64,000 nucleotides of DNA from an uncultured Lachnospiraceae bacterium (lineage in GTDB: Bacteria; Bacillota; Clostridia; Lachnospirales; Lachnospiraceae), in contig CAJTMW010000012.1 of NCBI GenBank assembly GCA_910577275.1, positions 67,979-131,978 on the forward strand, in the 5' to 3' direction. This document shows positions 23,783 to 33,207 of this stretch, one piece after another (within the stretch, counting starts at the first letter, position 1; the number at the start of each line of letters is the position of its first letter). Below the pieces are notes generated by a model that ran no database searches, had not been told where the DNA came from, and worked only from the letters and a program-made list of their open reading frames with translations. A program made the position numbers and the translations under genes.

Positions 23783-24504
23783 TTATCTCAGCCGGTTGCT
23801 CTCGTATTTCCCGAAGGTTAAAAGGCAGCTCCGCAGCTCGTCATACCGCCGCTCCACATCCCCTTCCTTGATTTCAACGCCCACGGAGATTGCCATGATA
23901 TTTATCATATCATCGGTAATCCTCTCCCTCAGCGCTGAAAGAATATTCAGACGCTTCTCGCAGGTGTCCGCATCGAGAAATTCTATCACCAGAGGGTCAA
24001 GGTGGAATCCGGTTTCGTCAGCGGCAGAGGCTTCTGCGCCCCCGCCGATACAGGAACGTCCGCCGTTTCAATATCTGCGTTTTCTGTGCTTCCTGCCGGC
24101 TGTGTCGGTATAGGGGCGCCGGCTGCTTTGAAGCTGGTTTCCCCTGACTCTTCCGCATCTGTCAAACCTGCTGCTCCGGCACCTCCTTCCCCCGTAGTCC
24201 TCTCCGTCCGGGAACTCCTCTCCGCCCCGGCGTCTGCTTCCGGCTTCATTTTCGCCACCACAGGGGCAATCAGCTCCTCCTGTAGCGTAAAACGCATTTC
24301 CGCCGCCGCGTCCTGATATTTGTTCCTGTCAAGCCTCTCCATAAACATGGAAAGAGGCCTTGCGTAAACCTTATATTCGCCGTAAAGCGCCTGATAGATT
24401 ACCAGCGCCTCCCCGGTTTCACTGTGCTCCGCCAGCGTCACTATCCTGTATAGGTTTCCTTTAAAATGCCTGTATATTTGTCCAGGCCTTGGAATATTTT
24501 GCAT
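23783..24504 (-). pseudogene. DUF1653 domain gene with a probable frameshift
   Basis: The upstream part (24504 to 23986) starts MQNIPRPGQIYRHFKGNLYR, a clear DUF1653 domain (about 5-75), then a low-complexity Ala/Glu/Thr linker, and ends at a TGA. The second part (to 23783) has no ribosome site at its only candidate start (a GTG at 23989), yet its frame stays open further upstream, reading DETGFHLDPLVIEFLDAD into the linker. The two frames therefore overlap by ~60 bases and read as one ~240-residue protein broken by one base, probably at the G-run near 24046. True mutation or sequencing slip cannot be told apart. AAGGGG precedes the ATG at 24504. Confidence 0.65.
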
Positions 24505-24540
24505 AAGCTTCCCCTTCATTTTTATAATTTAATTCTATAT

Positions 24541-26037
24541 CTATCTTTCCATTTCCTCACTGTTTACAAATCTATATTTTCCTTTCCCTTTCCCTTTAAC
24601 GCTTCTTACCACTTCTATATCCCGCAGTTTTTTCATAATCTCCTTTGAAGCAGAAATTGAACATCTCAGTATATTTTTTACTTCCGGCGCACCAAAAATC
24701 TGGTCTGCTTCTATCGCATCATAAATTGCAATTATATTTTTTACGGTTGGTTCATTGTAACTCTGTTTTTTAATAGCTGATTTCAAAATTTCAATAGACA
24801 GCTTTTTGTCCTGAATAGCTGGATTTTCAGCATCAATAGCCATATTTTCAGAGTTAAAAGCCGGCTTTTCTTTCCTGCTATTATAAATGACCGTATGTAG
24901 TAAAAATGCATTCGTGTAATATTGAGGCTCCTGCAGGCCGGCTTCCGCCATTTCCCGATACATACGGTCCACGCCCTCTCCATATTCCTTGACATAATTA
25001 TATGCTTTCAAAAATTCTGCAATTTTGGGGTTCCTGGAAAAATGTGTATTTCGGATGTTATCTGCCCTCACCAGCCCTGGCAGCTTTCCCGGACTTTCTA
25101 CTACGATTCGGTTGTCAAACATTTTTATATGAATATCCGTTCCGCTAATGCTATATGCCCGATGCGTCACGGCATTTACAATAATTTCCTGCCGCACAAA
25201 TTTCGGGTATTCATCTTCTGTGACAAATAGCCCATCCTTTCCAAGATAAGTCTTTTCCTTTATCTGTGTGTCAATATAAGCAATGGAATCCATAACCATT
25301 TTTAAAATATTTCCTTCAAAAATCACATCCTTGACCACATTCATTTCTGCGCCAAAGCGTTCCTCCGTACCGTCATATCGTATAAAACGTATGCGGGCGC
25401 GCGGGAAGAAATTTTGCGGTCTTTTTCCAAACAACAGGATAGCCGCAGTACTAATCTGTTCTTTCCCCTGTTTTATTTTTACAAATCCTTTATTTTCTGT
25501 CAGAAAGGATATTGCATTTTTCCGGTATCCGATTTTTCTTATATATTCCTCGACAAAATCGATATCTAAATCATCCATTTCTGCTTCCGGCACCGGCTTA
25601 TCTTCAAAAAACCTTTCCCCTTTATCATATATAAGCTGCAAACGTTCATTAAATCCCAACTTCTTTGACTTGTCCCCTACACGCAAATAAACCTCGTCTG
25701 CCTGATTGGCGTGAACATGGGAACTCGGCTCTATATGCATCAATACAACATGATTATCCCGGCCTTTCTCATCAGTGCATGGCACTTTTTCTATAGCCAC
25801 CTGTACAGTTGGCTCACAGAAGTCATATGGAACTGTAAGCAATTCGTTCAGTTGCCGGATATTATAATCTGTTCCTTCTATCCTTCTGGACTTATCGGAA
25901 ATGCCAAGGGCAACTGTACCTCCATCTGCATTTGCAAAGGCAACAATTGTAATCGCCAGTGATTTTGGTTCAATGTGAATGCTCTTTCGGTCAAATATCT
26001 GCATTTCATCAAATGCCAGAACCTCTTCAATTGTCAT
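24541..26037 (-). CDS. AlbA_2/Schlafen-type ATP-binding transcriptional regulator-like protein (COG2865)
   Basis: A 498-residue protein. Residues ~10-140 form the AlbA_2 (Slfn) domain, with IVAFANADGGTVALGISDKS. Residues ~240-390 resemble the HATPase-like region of RecG-related COG2865 proteins (RQEIIVNAVTHRAYSISGTD, then VVESPGKLPG). A variable linker with repeated NSEN/DAEN-type segments follows, and the C-terminal ~90 residues form a winged helix ending in a Lys/Gly-rich tail. Members are thought to be regulators or nucleic-acid enzymes and are frequently found near mobile or defence genes. Here it lies alone. Codon use is more AT-rich than in flanking genes. Confidence 0.8.
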   Translation of the reverse strand: MTIEEVLAFDEMQIFDRKSIHIEPKSLAITIVAFANADGGTVALGISDKSRRIEGTDYNIRQLNELLTVPYDFCEPTVQVAIEKVPCTDEKGRDNHVVLMHIEPSSHVHANQADEVYLRVGDKSKKLGFNERLQLIYDKGERFFEDKPVPEAEMDDLDIDFVEEYIRKIGYRKNAISFLTENKGFVKIKQGKEQISTAAILLFGKRPQNFFPRARIRFIRYDGTEERFGAEMNVVKDVIFEGNILKMVMDSIAYIDTQIKEKTYLGKDGLFVTEDEYPKFVRQEIIVNAVTHRAYSISGTDIHIKMFDNRIVVESPGKLPGLVRADNIRNTHFSRNPKIAEFLKAYNYVKEYGEGVDRMYREMAEAGLQEPQYYTNAFLLHTVIYNSRKEKPAFNSENMAIDAENPAIQDKKLSIEILKSAIKKQSYNEPTVKNIIAIYDAIEADQIFGAPEVKNILRCSISASKEIMKKLRDIEVVRSVKGKGKGKYRFVNSEEMER

Positions 26038-26080
26038 TTATCCGCCCTTTCACTCATTTACTGCCGTATCAAAAACATAT

Positions 26081-26821
26081 TTAAAATACATCCCCGATTC
26101 GCTCGATTCTCCTGCTGCTTTCCGGCAGCAAATCCGCCTCTTTCCCTGACTGGGCGGTAAACACATACATGCTGTCTATCCCGTAATTGTCCGCTCCCTG
26201 AATATCCGCACAATATTCATTACCTATCATAACGCTTTCTTCCTTTTTTAATCCGTATTTCTGAAAGATTGCATCATAAAAATAGAAAGAAGGCTTTTTT
26301 ACGTCCGCATCGGAAGAATATAAAATGCCGTCGAAGCAGTCGTAAAATCCCAGCAGCTTCATTTCCGGCTCGGTAAACATTCTCTGGGCATTGGAAAGAA
26401 GATAAATCTTTTTCCCCGCCTCCTTAAGCCGTTTAAACAATTCTTCCACACCCTCGTAAAGCCTGATTCCGTTCATGGAAAGGCTTCTGAACATCAGGCT
26501 TATCTGCCATGCCTGCTTTCTGTCGATTTCCACTCCCTTGTCCGCAAAAAGCTTCTCAAATACGTCCTCTAAATGTATCTCCACCTCGCCCGCCGTGATT
26601 TGATTGTCCTTAAGCTCCTCCCGAACCCGCAGAAGATTCCTCCCGGTCTCCTCCGCATAGAGCTTTTTATACATTTTTTTGAGCTCCGCGGGCTCATAAG
26701 AGGCTCCCATCATGGAAAAAAGCCACGCCATGTTTTTCCACAGGGAGGCTTTCGCCTCGTTGGTGCTGATATCCACCAGCGTTCCATATAAATCAAAAAT
26801 ATAATTTCTGTATTCCGCCAT
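26081..26821 (-). CDS. HAD-superfamily phosphatase
   Basis: A 246-residue HAD hydrolase: motif I FDLYGTLVDI (about 9-18, catalytic Asp), motif II LLSNAQ, motif III Lys in DVKKPSFYFYDAIF, and motif IV GNEYCADIQGADNYG. The cap between motifs I and II is a ~90-residue helical C1 type. Typical substrates are small phosphoesters; none can be named here. It lies 43 bases upstream of the AlbA_2 gene in the same direction, so cotranscription is possible. Confidence 0.85.
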   Translation of the reverse strand: MAEYRNYIFDLYGTLVDISTNEAKASLWKNMAWLFSMMGASYEPAELKKMYKKLYAEETGRNLLRVREELKDNQITAGEVEIHLEDVFEKLFADKGVEIDRKQAWQISLMFRSLSMNGIRLYEGVEELFKRLKEAGKKIYLLSNAQRMFTEPEMKLLGFYDCFDGILYSSDADVKKPSFYFYDAIFQKYGLKKEESVMIGNEYCADIQGADNYGIDSMYVFTAQSGKEADLLPESSRRIERIGDVF

Positions 26822-26972
26822 TTCTTAAAACTCCCTTGCCACTTGATTTTATCGGTGATTTCATTATACCAAATAAGCCTTTAAGGTGTAAAGATTTGCT
26901 TTTTTCTGATATGGTTGCTATCATGGATATAAGTAAAATTTTGCCGGCCACCGCCGGAAGAAAGGACGCCCT

Positions 26973-28088
26973 ATGCTACAGACATTATATCACGTACAAG
27001 AATACAAGGAGGAACTGATTTATCCCGCCATCTGTAAGGCTCTGGAAGCGCTTGATATTGCAAAGGACATGCGGCCGGGCTTAAAAGTGGTCATAAAGCC
27101 GAATCTGATTATGGCTAAAAAACCTGAATTTCCCGTCACCACCCATCCGCTGGTAATCAAAGCCGTGGTCCGGTGGCTGAACGGTCATGGGGTCAGGGAT
27201 ATCACCCTTGCGGAAAGCTCGGGAGGGCTTTATAACGCAGAGTATATGAAAAATATCTATAACGTCTGCGGGGTAAAGGAGCTGTCGCCAAATCTTAAGC
27301 TGAATATGGATTTCTCCGCCCGGACGGTTGCTTGCCCGAAGGGCTTTGCCAACCATTCCTTCCATATTATTACGCCTGTGCTGGATGCAGACTATGTAAT
27401 CAATATCTGTAAGCTGAAAACCCACGCCATGACCGGCTACTCGGGAGGCATCAAAAACCTTTTCGGCGTTATCCCGGGACTGGAAAAGCCTCAGATGCAC
27501 TACCTCTGGCCGAATCTTCATGATTTTTCCCGGATGCTTCTGGAGCTTGCGCAGACGGTAAGCCCTCAGCTCACCATTATTGACGCCATCGACGCCATGG
27601 AGGGAAACGGTCCTACCGGCGGCACCTCCCATCCCCTTTATATGCTCCTTGCCGCCAGAGACCTTTACACACAGGATTACTTTGCCGCAAAGCTTATGGG
27701 GATTGACCCCATGAAAATCGAGATGATACGGCAGGCGGTGGAGGCCGGTCTTGCCAGACCTTCCGAAATTGCGTTAATCGGCGACGCCGTGCCGGAAAAT
27801 CTGACTCCTTTTCAGATGCCCGACACAAAGAAGCTGGATTTTACCGGCAATGTACCCGGCTTTCTGCAAAAGCCTTTTCTGTTTTTTGCAGAGCGCCTCA
27901 TGAAATCCTATCCTCAGGTAAACCGTGATAAATGCGTGGGCTGCGGGAAGTGCGCGGAAAGCTGCCCTGCCCATGTGATAAAAATTGAAAATAAAAAGGC
28001 AAAATTCAGGAAAAAGGGCTGTATTTCCTGCTTTTGCTGTCAGGAGATGTGTCCTGTAAAGGCGATTTCCGTTAAGAAAGCGTTATAA
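26973..28088 (+). CDS. DUF362 protein with two 4Fe-4S clusters
   Basis: A 371-residue protein. Residues ~1-290 are DUF362 (VVIKPNLIMAKKPEFPVTTH, then CKLKTHAMTGYSGGIKNLFG). The C-terminal ~60 residues are a bacterial ferredoxin pair: CVGCGKCAESCP and CISCFCCQEMCP. Such proteins are common in anaerobes and presumed redox enzymes, but the reaction is unknown. AGAAAGGA precedes the ATG. Monocistronic, divergent from the HAD gene; the 150-base gap between them holds no other gene. Confidence 0.87.
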   Translation: MLQTLYHVQEYKEELIYPAICKALEALDIAKDMRPGLKVVIKPNLIMAKKPEFPVTTHPLVIKAVVRWLNGHGVRDITLAESSGGLYNAEYMKNIYNVCGVKELSPNLKLNMDFSARTVACPKGFANHSFHIITPVLDADYVINICKLKTHAMTGYSGGIKNLFGVIPGLEKPQMHYLWPNLHDFSRMLLELAQTVSPQLTIIDAIDAMEGNGPTGGTSHPLYMLLAARDLYTQDYFAAKLMGIDPMKIEMIRQAVEAGLARPSEIALIGDAVPENLTPFQMPDTKKLDFTGNVPGFLQKPFLFFAERLMKSYPQVNRDKCVGCGKCAESCPAHVIKIENKKAKFRKKGCISCFCCQEMCPVKAISVKKAL

Positions 28089-28125
28089 TTTTTTATATAG
28101 ACAGGTTTTACAAACCCCCGCATTA

Positions 28126-28154
28126 TTGACTTGATTTTTTGACCATGTTATACT
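28126..28154 (+). promoter_or_regulatory. Promoter of the chemoreceptor gene
   Basis: TTGACT (28126-28131), 17-base spacer, TATACT (28149-28154). It leaves a ~35-nt leader with AAGGGGGGA before the ATG. It looks like a vegetative rather than a sigma-D flagellar promoter. Confidence 0.65.
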
Positions 28155-28197
28155 TTTTTCGCATAATGCAGAGTTACTTTTAAGGGGGGATTTTTGT

Positions 28198-30225
28198 ATG
28201 AAATTTCTTGTAAACCGCAAACTTTCAACACGAATCAGTATCATAACCACAGTCATAACTCTGACCGGAATGCTGCTGCTCTGGGCGGTTGTGTCCGGCA
28301 ATATTGCATCCATAGTCAAAAATGACATTACAAACCAGATGACGGATGCCGTGGAGTCCAGAGCCGCTATTATCAACGATTATGTGGCTTCCGCGGAGGA
28401 GTATATGACTGCATTCGCACTTGGAAGCGAGGTTCGCAATCTGCTTTCAAACCCGGATGATACCACCTTATTGAAAGAAGCGCAAAAATATACGGAGGAT
28501 TTTGCTTCGGTCAAGGGCATTTTCGAAGGACTGTACATCGCCACCCCGGACACCTATGTTCTGACCCATACTTCCCAGTCCGCCATCGGGATAACCACCC
28601 GGAAGGGCGAATCCCTTGACGAATTCCATAATACCATACTGGCCGGGCCGGAGCTGACTAATCTGGGCATCATGAAATCTCCGGGAACGGGAAGTATGAT
28701 TCTTTCTATGTACTATCCGATTTTTGAGGGGCAAAAGTGTATTGGCTATGTAGGGGCCGGCGTCTATGCCAGCCGCCTGATGGACGTACTCCTGGGACTG
28801 GACATCAAGGGACTCCCCAACAGCGAATATGTCTTTTTAAATGCGGAAACAGGCGTGTATCTTTATCATGAGGATGAATCTCTGCTGAACACGGAAACCT
28901 CTGACAAAGGATATCTGGAAATTATCCGTCAGATTAAGGAGAACGGAAGCACTGATGCAAATACTTATTCCTATCAGGATGAAAACGGCGTCAATCAATT
29001 GGTTGTTTATAAATATCTGAAGGACAGGGGCTGGGTATTCATGGTCAGGGACAGTGCCGACGAGGTCTACAGCGCTGTGGAAACCGTCAGAATTGTAGTC
29101 GGCGCACTGTGCACAGCCGTAGCCGCCGCCGTTATCCTTGTCACCCTCATCATTTTACACAGGCAGGGCAAAGAGCTTATGGCTGTGGAAAGCGCAATAA
29201 GACGTCTGGGTAATCTGGAGCTTTCCGCCGACAGGGAGCTGGAGCGTTTTTACGGCAGGAAGGATGAAATCGGCCTGATTGCACAGACGACTCATAACCT
29301 CTGCAGCTGCCTGCGGAAAACCATTGACGATATAGGACGGATTCTGGGCGAGATGGCGGACGGCAACATTGCAGTAAATGTTGTGAAAAACGAGAACTAT
29401 TATATCGGTGATTTTAAAGTTCTGGCCGACAGCCTGAAAACAATCCGCACGAATCTCATGAATCTGCTGGGCGATATTTCGGGTATTGCCAATCAGGTGA
29501 ACGCGGAAGCCGGCCAGGTATCCTCCGGCGTGCAGACGCTTTCACAGGGAACTATGGAGCAGTCGGTTTCCATCGAGGGTCTGGTAAGTAATGTAACGGA
29601 AATAACTTCGCAGATTCAAAGCAATGCCGTACAGTGCGGCAATGCCAGCGAACTGGTAGACAAGGCAAACGGATACGCCATCGAGGCGGATGAGAAAATG
29701 GCGCAGCTGATGGAGGCTACAAGAAATATCGACCAGTCCTCCGTTAAAATCAGCAGCATTGTAAAGACAATTGAAGACATTGCTCTCCAGACGAATATTC
29801 TGTCATTGAACGCTTCTGTGGAAGCGGCCCGCGCCGGTGCTGCCGGAAAAGGCTTTCTGGTTGTTGCCAACGAGGTTCGCAGTCTTGCCTCAAAATCCGG
29901 TGAAGCCGCCCAGAACACCGGTGTTCTCATCGGACGCTCCGTCCAGGACATAAAGGCAGGGACAGAATCCACCGACCATGTGGTTTCGGCAATGCGGGTT
30001 ATCAATGACTGTATCCAGTCGATTAAAATACTGATGGATGACATTGCCTCCGCCAGCGCACAGCAGTCGCAGAAGATAGCTGCCGTGGAGGAGGGAATCA
30101 GGGAAATTTCCAGAGTGGTGCAGACGAACTCTTCCGCCGCCGAGGAAAGCGCCGTAGTCTCCAGGGAATTATCCGAGCAGGCTGATACACTGAACAGATT
30201 AATCGGGCAATTCCGTATCAGCTGA
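28198..30225 (+). CDS. Methyl-accepting chemotaxis protein with dCache-like sensor
   Basis: A 675-residue transmembrane receptor: N-terminal membrane segment (about 17-40), ~260-residue extracytoplasmic dCache-type domain (with GYVGAGVYASRLMDVLLG), second membrane segment near 300 (IVVGALCTAVAAAVILVTLI), HAMP-like helices, and the signalling domain whose hairpin tip reads EDIALQTNILSLNASVEAAR then VVANEVRSLASKS. It should bind CheA/CheW and steer motility toward an unknown ligand. No chemotaxis or flagellar gene lies nearby, so it is an orphan receptor. It ends in a terminator shared with copA. Confidence 0.92.
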   Translation: MKFLVNRKLSTRISIITTVITLTGMLLLWAVVSGNIASIVKNDITNQMTDAVESRAAIINDYVASAEEYMTAFALGSEVRNLLSNPDDTTLLKEAQKYTEDFASVKGIFEGLYIATPDTYVLTHTSQSAIGITTRKGESLDEFHNTILAGPELTNLGIMKSPGTGSMILSMYYPIFEGQKCIGYVGAGVYASRLMDVLLGLDIKGLPNSEYVFLNAETGVYLYHEDESLLNTETSDKGYLEIIRQIKENGSTDANTYSYQDENGVNQLVVYKYLKDRGWVFMVRDSADEVYSAVETVRIVVGALCTAVAAAVILVTLIILHRQGKELMAVESAIRRLGNLELSADRELERFYGRKDEIGLIAQTTHNLCSCLRKTIDDIGRILGEMADGNIAVNVVKNENYYIGDFKVLADSLKTIRTNLMNLLGDISGIANQVNAEAGQVSSGVQTLSQGTMEQSVSIEGLVSNVTEITSQIQSNAVQCGNASELVDKANGYAIEADEKMAQLMEATRNIDQSSVKISSIVKTIEDIALQTNILSLNASVEAARAGAAGKGFLVVANEVRSLASKSGEAAQNTGVLIGRSVQDIKAGTESTDHVVSAMRVINDCIQSIKILMDDIASASAQQSQKIAAVEEGIREISRVVQTNSSAAEESAVVSRELSEQADTLNRLIGQFRIS

Positions 30226-30252
30226 ACCGGATTTATATCTGAATTTCATTGA

Positions 30253-30341
30253 AAAGCCGCCGCAGCCATGATTCATCAAGGCGTCTGCAGGAAACATCTT
30301 ATCTGCTTCCTGAATGCGCAAATCACAGCTGCGGCGGCTTT
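30253..30341. terminator. Shared bidirectional terminator between the chemoreceptor gene and copA
   Basis: AAAGCCGCCGCAGC pairs perfectly with GCTGCGGCGGCTTT across a ~60-base loop that has smaller hairpins. A T-rich tail follows on the plus strand and a TTTTC run on the minus strand. Both convergent genes end within 30 bases of it. Confidence 0.75.
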
Positions 30342-30353
30342 CTTCTTCCGTTC

Positions 30354-30566
30354 TTAACCTTTTACTTCCACTACCTCATATCCCGCTTCCGTCACGGCGG
30401 CTCTCAAGGTCTCCTCCGTCACATCTTCCCCGAGGGTAATTTCCGCGCTTTTGTTCTCAAGGCTCATAACAACGCCTTTTACGCCCGGCACCGCCTCCAA
30501 TGCCTTCTGCACCCTGCCCGTACAGTGCGCGCACATCATTCCCTCAATAATCATTGTCTTTGTCAT
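30354..30566 (-). CDS. copZ: Possible internal copZ (free copper chaperone) inside copA
   Basis: In the copA frame, AGGAGGAGAGAG is followed by ATG at 30566. Translation from there gives MTKTMIIEGMMCAHC and a complete 70-residue HMA domain, exactly the size of a CopZ chaperone, ending at the copA stop. In most Firmicutes copZ is a separate gene beside copA; here no separate copZ is present in the cluster. Internal initiation would give pump and chaperone from one message. Alternatively this is an old copA-copZ gene fusion whose SD is a remnant. Confidence 0.5.
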   Translation of the reverse strand: MTKTMIIEGMMCAHCTGRVQKALEAVPGVKGVVMSLENKSAEITLGEDVTEETLRAAVTEAGYEVVEVKG

Positions 30567-33134
30567 TTCTCTCTCCTCCTCCATGGATTTATATTTTTCT
30601 GTTGCCGCGTCTTTCTCCGCCGCTTCTCCGGCAGCGGTTTCTTCTTTTATTGACGCATTGCCATAACCGCTGTTTTCCGGCGCGGATTCATCTGTCTTAG
30701 CCTGACCGGGCTGCCGCGCCTTAAAATTCCGCAGCCGCAGGGCGTTCCCCACCACGAACAGACTGCTCAGGCTCATGGCCGCCGCCCCGAACATAGGGTT
30801 TAACCGGATTCCGAAGGCCGGGTAAAGAAGCCCTGCCGCAAGGGGAATCCCTATGGTATTATAGAAAAACGCCCAGAACAGGTTTTCCTTTATATTTTTG
30901 ATAACGGCGCGGCTCAGTCTGATGGCGCTTATGGCGTCAGTCAGCCTGCTTTTCATCAGTATGATATCGGCGCTGTCAATGGCAACGTCCGTTCCCGCTC
31001 CGATGGCAATACCCACGTCGGCGGCCGCAAGGGCCGGGGCGTCGTTAATCCCGTCCCCAATCATGGCAACCTTCCTGCCCTCACTCTGTAGCTTTCTGAT
31101 TTCCTTTTCCTTATCCTCGGGAAGGACTTCCGCAACCACCCTGTTAATGCCAAGCTCTCTCCGCACCGCCTGAGCCGTGCGCTCATTGTCGCCGGTCAGC
31201 ATCACCACTTCAATTTTCATGTGATGAAACTCTCTGATGGCGCTTATCGAGGAAGCCTTCACCGTATCCGCAACCGCTATGATTCCCAGAAGCTTTCCCC
31301 CACCGGCAAACAAAAGGGGAGTTTTTCCCTCCGCCGCCAAATCCGCCACGGCCTCCTTCTGCATATTCGACAACGCAATCCCGTTATCTTCCATAAAAGC
31401 CCTGTTGCCTGCAAAATACCTCTCCTCTTCACAGGTTCCTGTAACGCCTCTGCCGAAAACCGCCTGAAAATCCGTGACGTCGGGAATCCTCTCCCCCGTC
31501 TTTTCCGCTTCGTTTAAAATGGCCTCGGCAAGAGGGTGCTCGCTGGGCTTTTCTATTGCAGCCGCAAGCAAAAGCAGCCGCCGGGTGTCCAATTCCCTTT
31601 CATAGCTGAAAATATCCGTAACCTTCGGCCTGCCCTCCGTGATAGTCCCGGTTTTATCCAGTACCACCGTGTCGATATCCTTCGCCGACTGCAGGGCGTC
31701 CCCTGATTTGATGAGGATGCCGTTTTTGGCTCCCACTCCCGTCCCCACCATAATCGCCACAGGCGTCGCAAGTCCCAGAGCGCAGGGGCAGGAAATCACA
31801 AGCACCGCAATAGCGCTTGACATGGCCGCCTCAAAGCCGCCCCCGGCTATCAGCCATACAATAAAGGTAATAAGGGCGATTCCCATTACCGCCGGCACGA
31901 AAATCCCGGCGATTTTGTCCGCCATTTTTGCAATGGGCGCTTTGGAGGCGGAAGCCTCCTCCACCAGACGGATAATCTGGGAAAGGGTTGTGTCCTCCCC
32001 TACCTTCACCGCCCGGCACACCAGCCTGCCCGCTTTATTCATGGTGGCGGATACCACCGCGTCCCCGGCCTGCTTTTCAACAGGAATGCTCTCCCCTGTA
32101 ATTGCCGCCTCGTTGACGCTGGAGGTTCCTTCCACCACCACGCCGTCCACCGGAATCAGGCTGCCCGGCTTCACCACAAATAAATCGTCCCTTAAAAGCT
32201 CATAAGTGGGGATTTCCTTCTCCTCCCCGTTTTCCAGAAGCAGAATCGCCGTCTTGGGCGATAAATCCATCAGTTTTTCTATGGCTTCTCCGGTCTTGCC
32301 TTTGGAGCGGGACTCCATATATTTTCCCACCGTAATCAGCGCCAGAATCATTCCCGCCGACTCAAAATAGAGGTCGGAGGCGTACCGCGAAACCAGAGCG
32401 TCGTTCCCGTGTCCAAGACCGTACCCAATCCGGTAAATGGCAAAGACGCCGTAAACAAGGGCCGCTCCCGAGCCGATGGCAATCAGGCTGTCCATATTGG
32501 GGCTTAGGTGCGCCAGGGTCTTAAAACCTGTCTGGTAATACTTCCGGTTCACATAAATAATCGGAAGGGTCAGCAAAAACTGGGTAAACGCAAAAGTCAA
32601 TGCGTTTTCATTTCCGTGGAACAGCTTCATCAGCCATTCCGGCACGGGAAGATGCAGCCACATAAAAAACATGTGGTGCATGGAAACAAACATAAGGAGA
32701 ATCATAAAAACAATGGAAACGGTAAGCCGCACCTTCATTTCCCTGTTTTCCTTTTTTCTTTTCAGGGCTTCCCGCCCGGCGCTGTCCTTTCCTGATACGC
32801 CGGAAAATGTCCTGCCGCCGGCCTGCTCGCCGGCTCCTCCTGCCTCTCCGCTGCCTGTTCTCACCGCTCTGACGCCTGATGCTTCTCCTGCCGCGGTTCT
32901 GCCCCGGCTCTGCGCTCCTCCTGACGGGGCCTTATTTGCACCGTAGCCTGCCTTCTCCACCGCTTCAATGATTTTATCCTCGCTGCACAGGCTTTCGTCG
33001 TACGCCACCTGCATACTGTTGGTGAGCAGATTTACCGTCACCTCGTTCATTCCCGGAAGCTTGCAGACGCTCTTTTCCACATGAGAGGAACAGGCGGAAC
33101 AGGTCATGCCTGTCACTGTAAATTTTTGTTTCAT
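30354..33134 (-). CDS. copA: Copper-translocating P1B-type ATPase with N- and C-terminal metal-binding domains
   Basis: A 926-residue Cu(+) export pump of the cytoplasmic membrane. It has an N-terminal HMA domain with CSAC at 12-15, a Gly/Arg/Ala-rich linker (68-130), eight predicted membrane segments, TGES (346-349), the transport motif CPC (449-451), the phosphorylation site DKTGT (493-497), and a second HMA domain at the C-terminus (CAHC at 868-871). MKQKFTVTGM was chosen as start for GGAGGTTGTG. A complete SD and ATG occur inside the frame at 30566, just before the C-terminal HMA. It lies 73 bases after csoR under CsoR control. Confidence 0.95.
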   Translation of the reverse strand: MKQKFTVTGMTCSACSSHVEKSVCKLPGMNEVTVNLLTNSMQVAYDESLCSEDKIIEAVEKAGYGANKAPSGGAQSRGRTAAGEASGVRAVRTGSGEAGGAGEQAGGRTFSGVSGKDSAGREALKRKKENREMKVRLTVSIVFMILLMFVSMHHMFFMWLHLPVPEWLMKLFHGNENALTFAFTQFLLTLPIIYVNRKYYQTGFKTLAHLSPNMDSLIAIGSGAALVYGVFAIYRIGYGLGHGNDALVSRYASDLYFESAGMILALITVGKYMESRSKGKTGEAIEKLMDLSPKTAILLLENGEEKEIPTYELLRDDLFVVKPGSLIPVDGVVVEGTSSVNEAAITGESIPVEKQAGDAVVSATMNKAGRLVCRAVKVGEDTTLSQIIRLVEEASASKAPIAKMADKIAGIFVPAVMGIALITFIVWLIAGGGFEAAMSSAIAVLVISCPCALGLATPVAIMVGTGVGAKNGILIKSGDALQSAKDIDTVVLDKTGTITEGRPKVTDIFSYERELDTRRLLLLAAAIEKPSEHPLAEAILNEAEKTGERIPDVTDFQAVFGRGVTGTCEEERYFAGNRAFMEDNGIALSNMQKEAVADLAAEGKTPLLFAGGGKLLGIIAVADTVKASSISAIREFHHMKIEVVMLTGDNERTAQAVRRELGINRVVAEVLPEDKEKEIRKLQSEGRKVAMIGDGINDAPALAAADVGIAIGAGTDVAIDSADIILMKSRLTDAISAIRLSRAVIKNIKENLFWAFFYNTIGIPLAAGLLYPAFGIRLNPMFGAAAMSLSSLFVVGNALRLRNFKARQPGQAKTDESAPENSGYGNASIKEETAAGEAAEKDAATEKYKSMEEEREMTKTMIIEGMMCAHCTGRVQKALEAVPGVKGVVMSLENKSAEITLGEDVTEETLRAAVTEAGYEVVEVKG

Positions 33135-33207
33135 CACAACCTCCTGCATCGATTTGGCCGCCGCCTTTGCCGTACCCGGATGCCCGGCCCGGCGCCGACG
33201 CAAATAA

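Noticed and set aside
23783..23989. A separate 68-residue gene starting at GTG
   Set aside because: No ribosome site, and its reading frame continues upstream into the linker of the DUF1653 gene; a frameshift explains it better.
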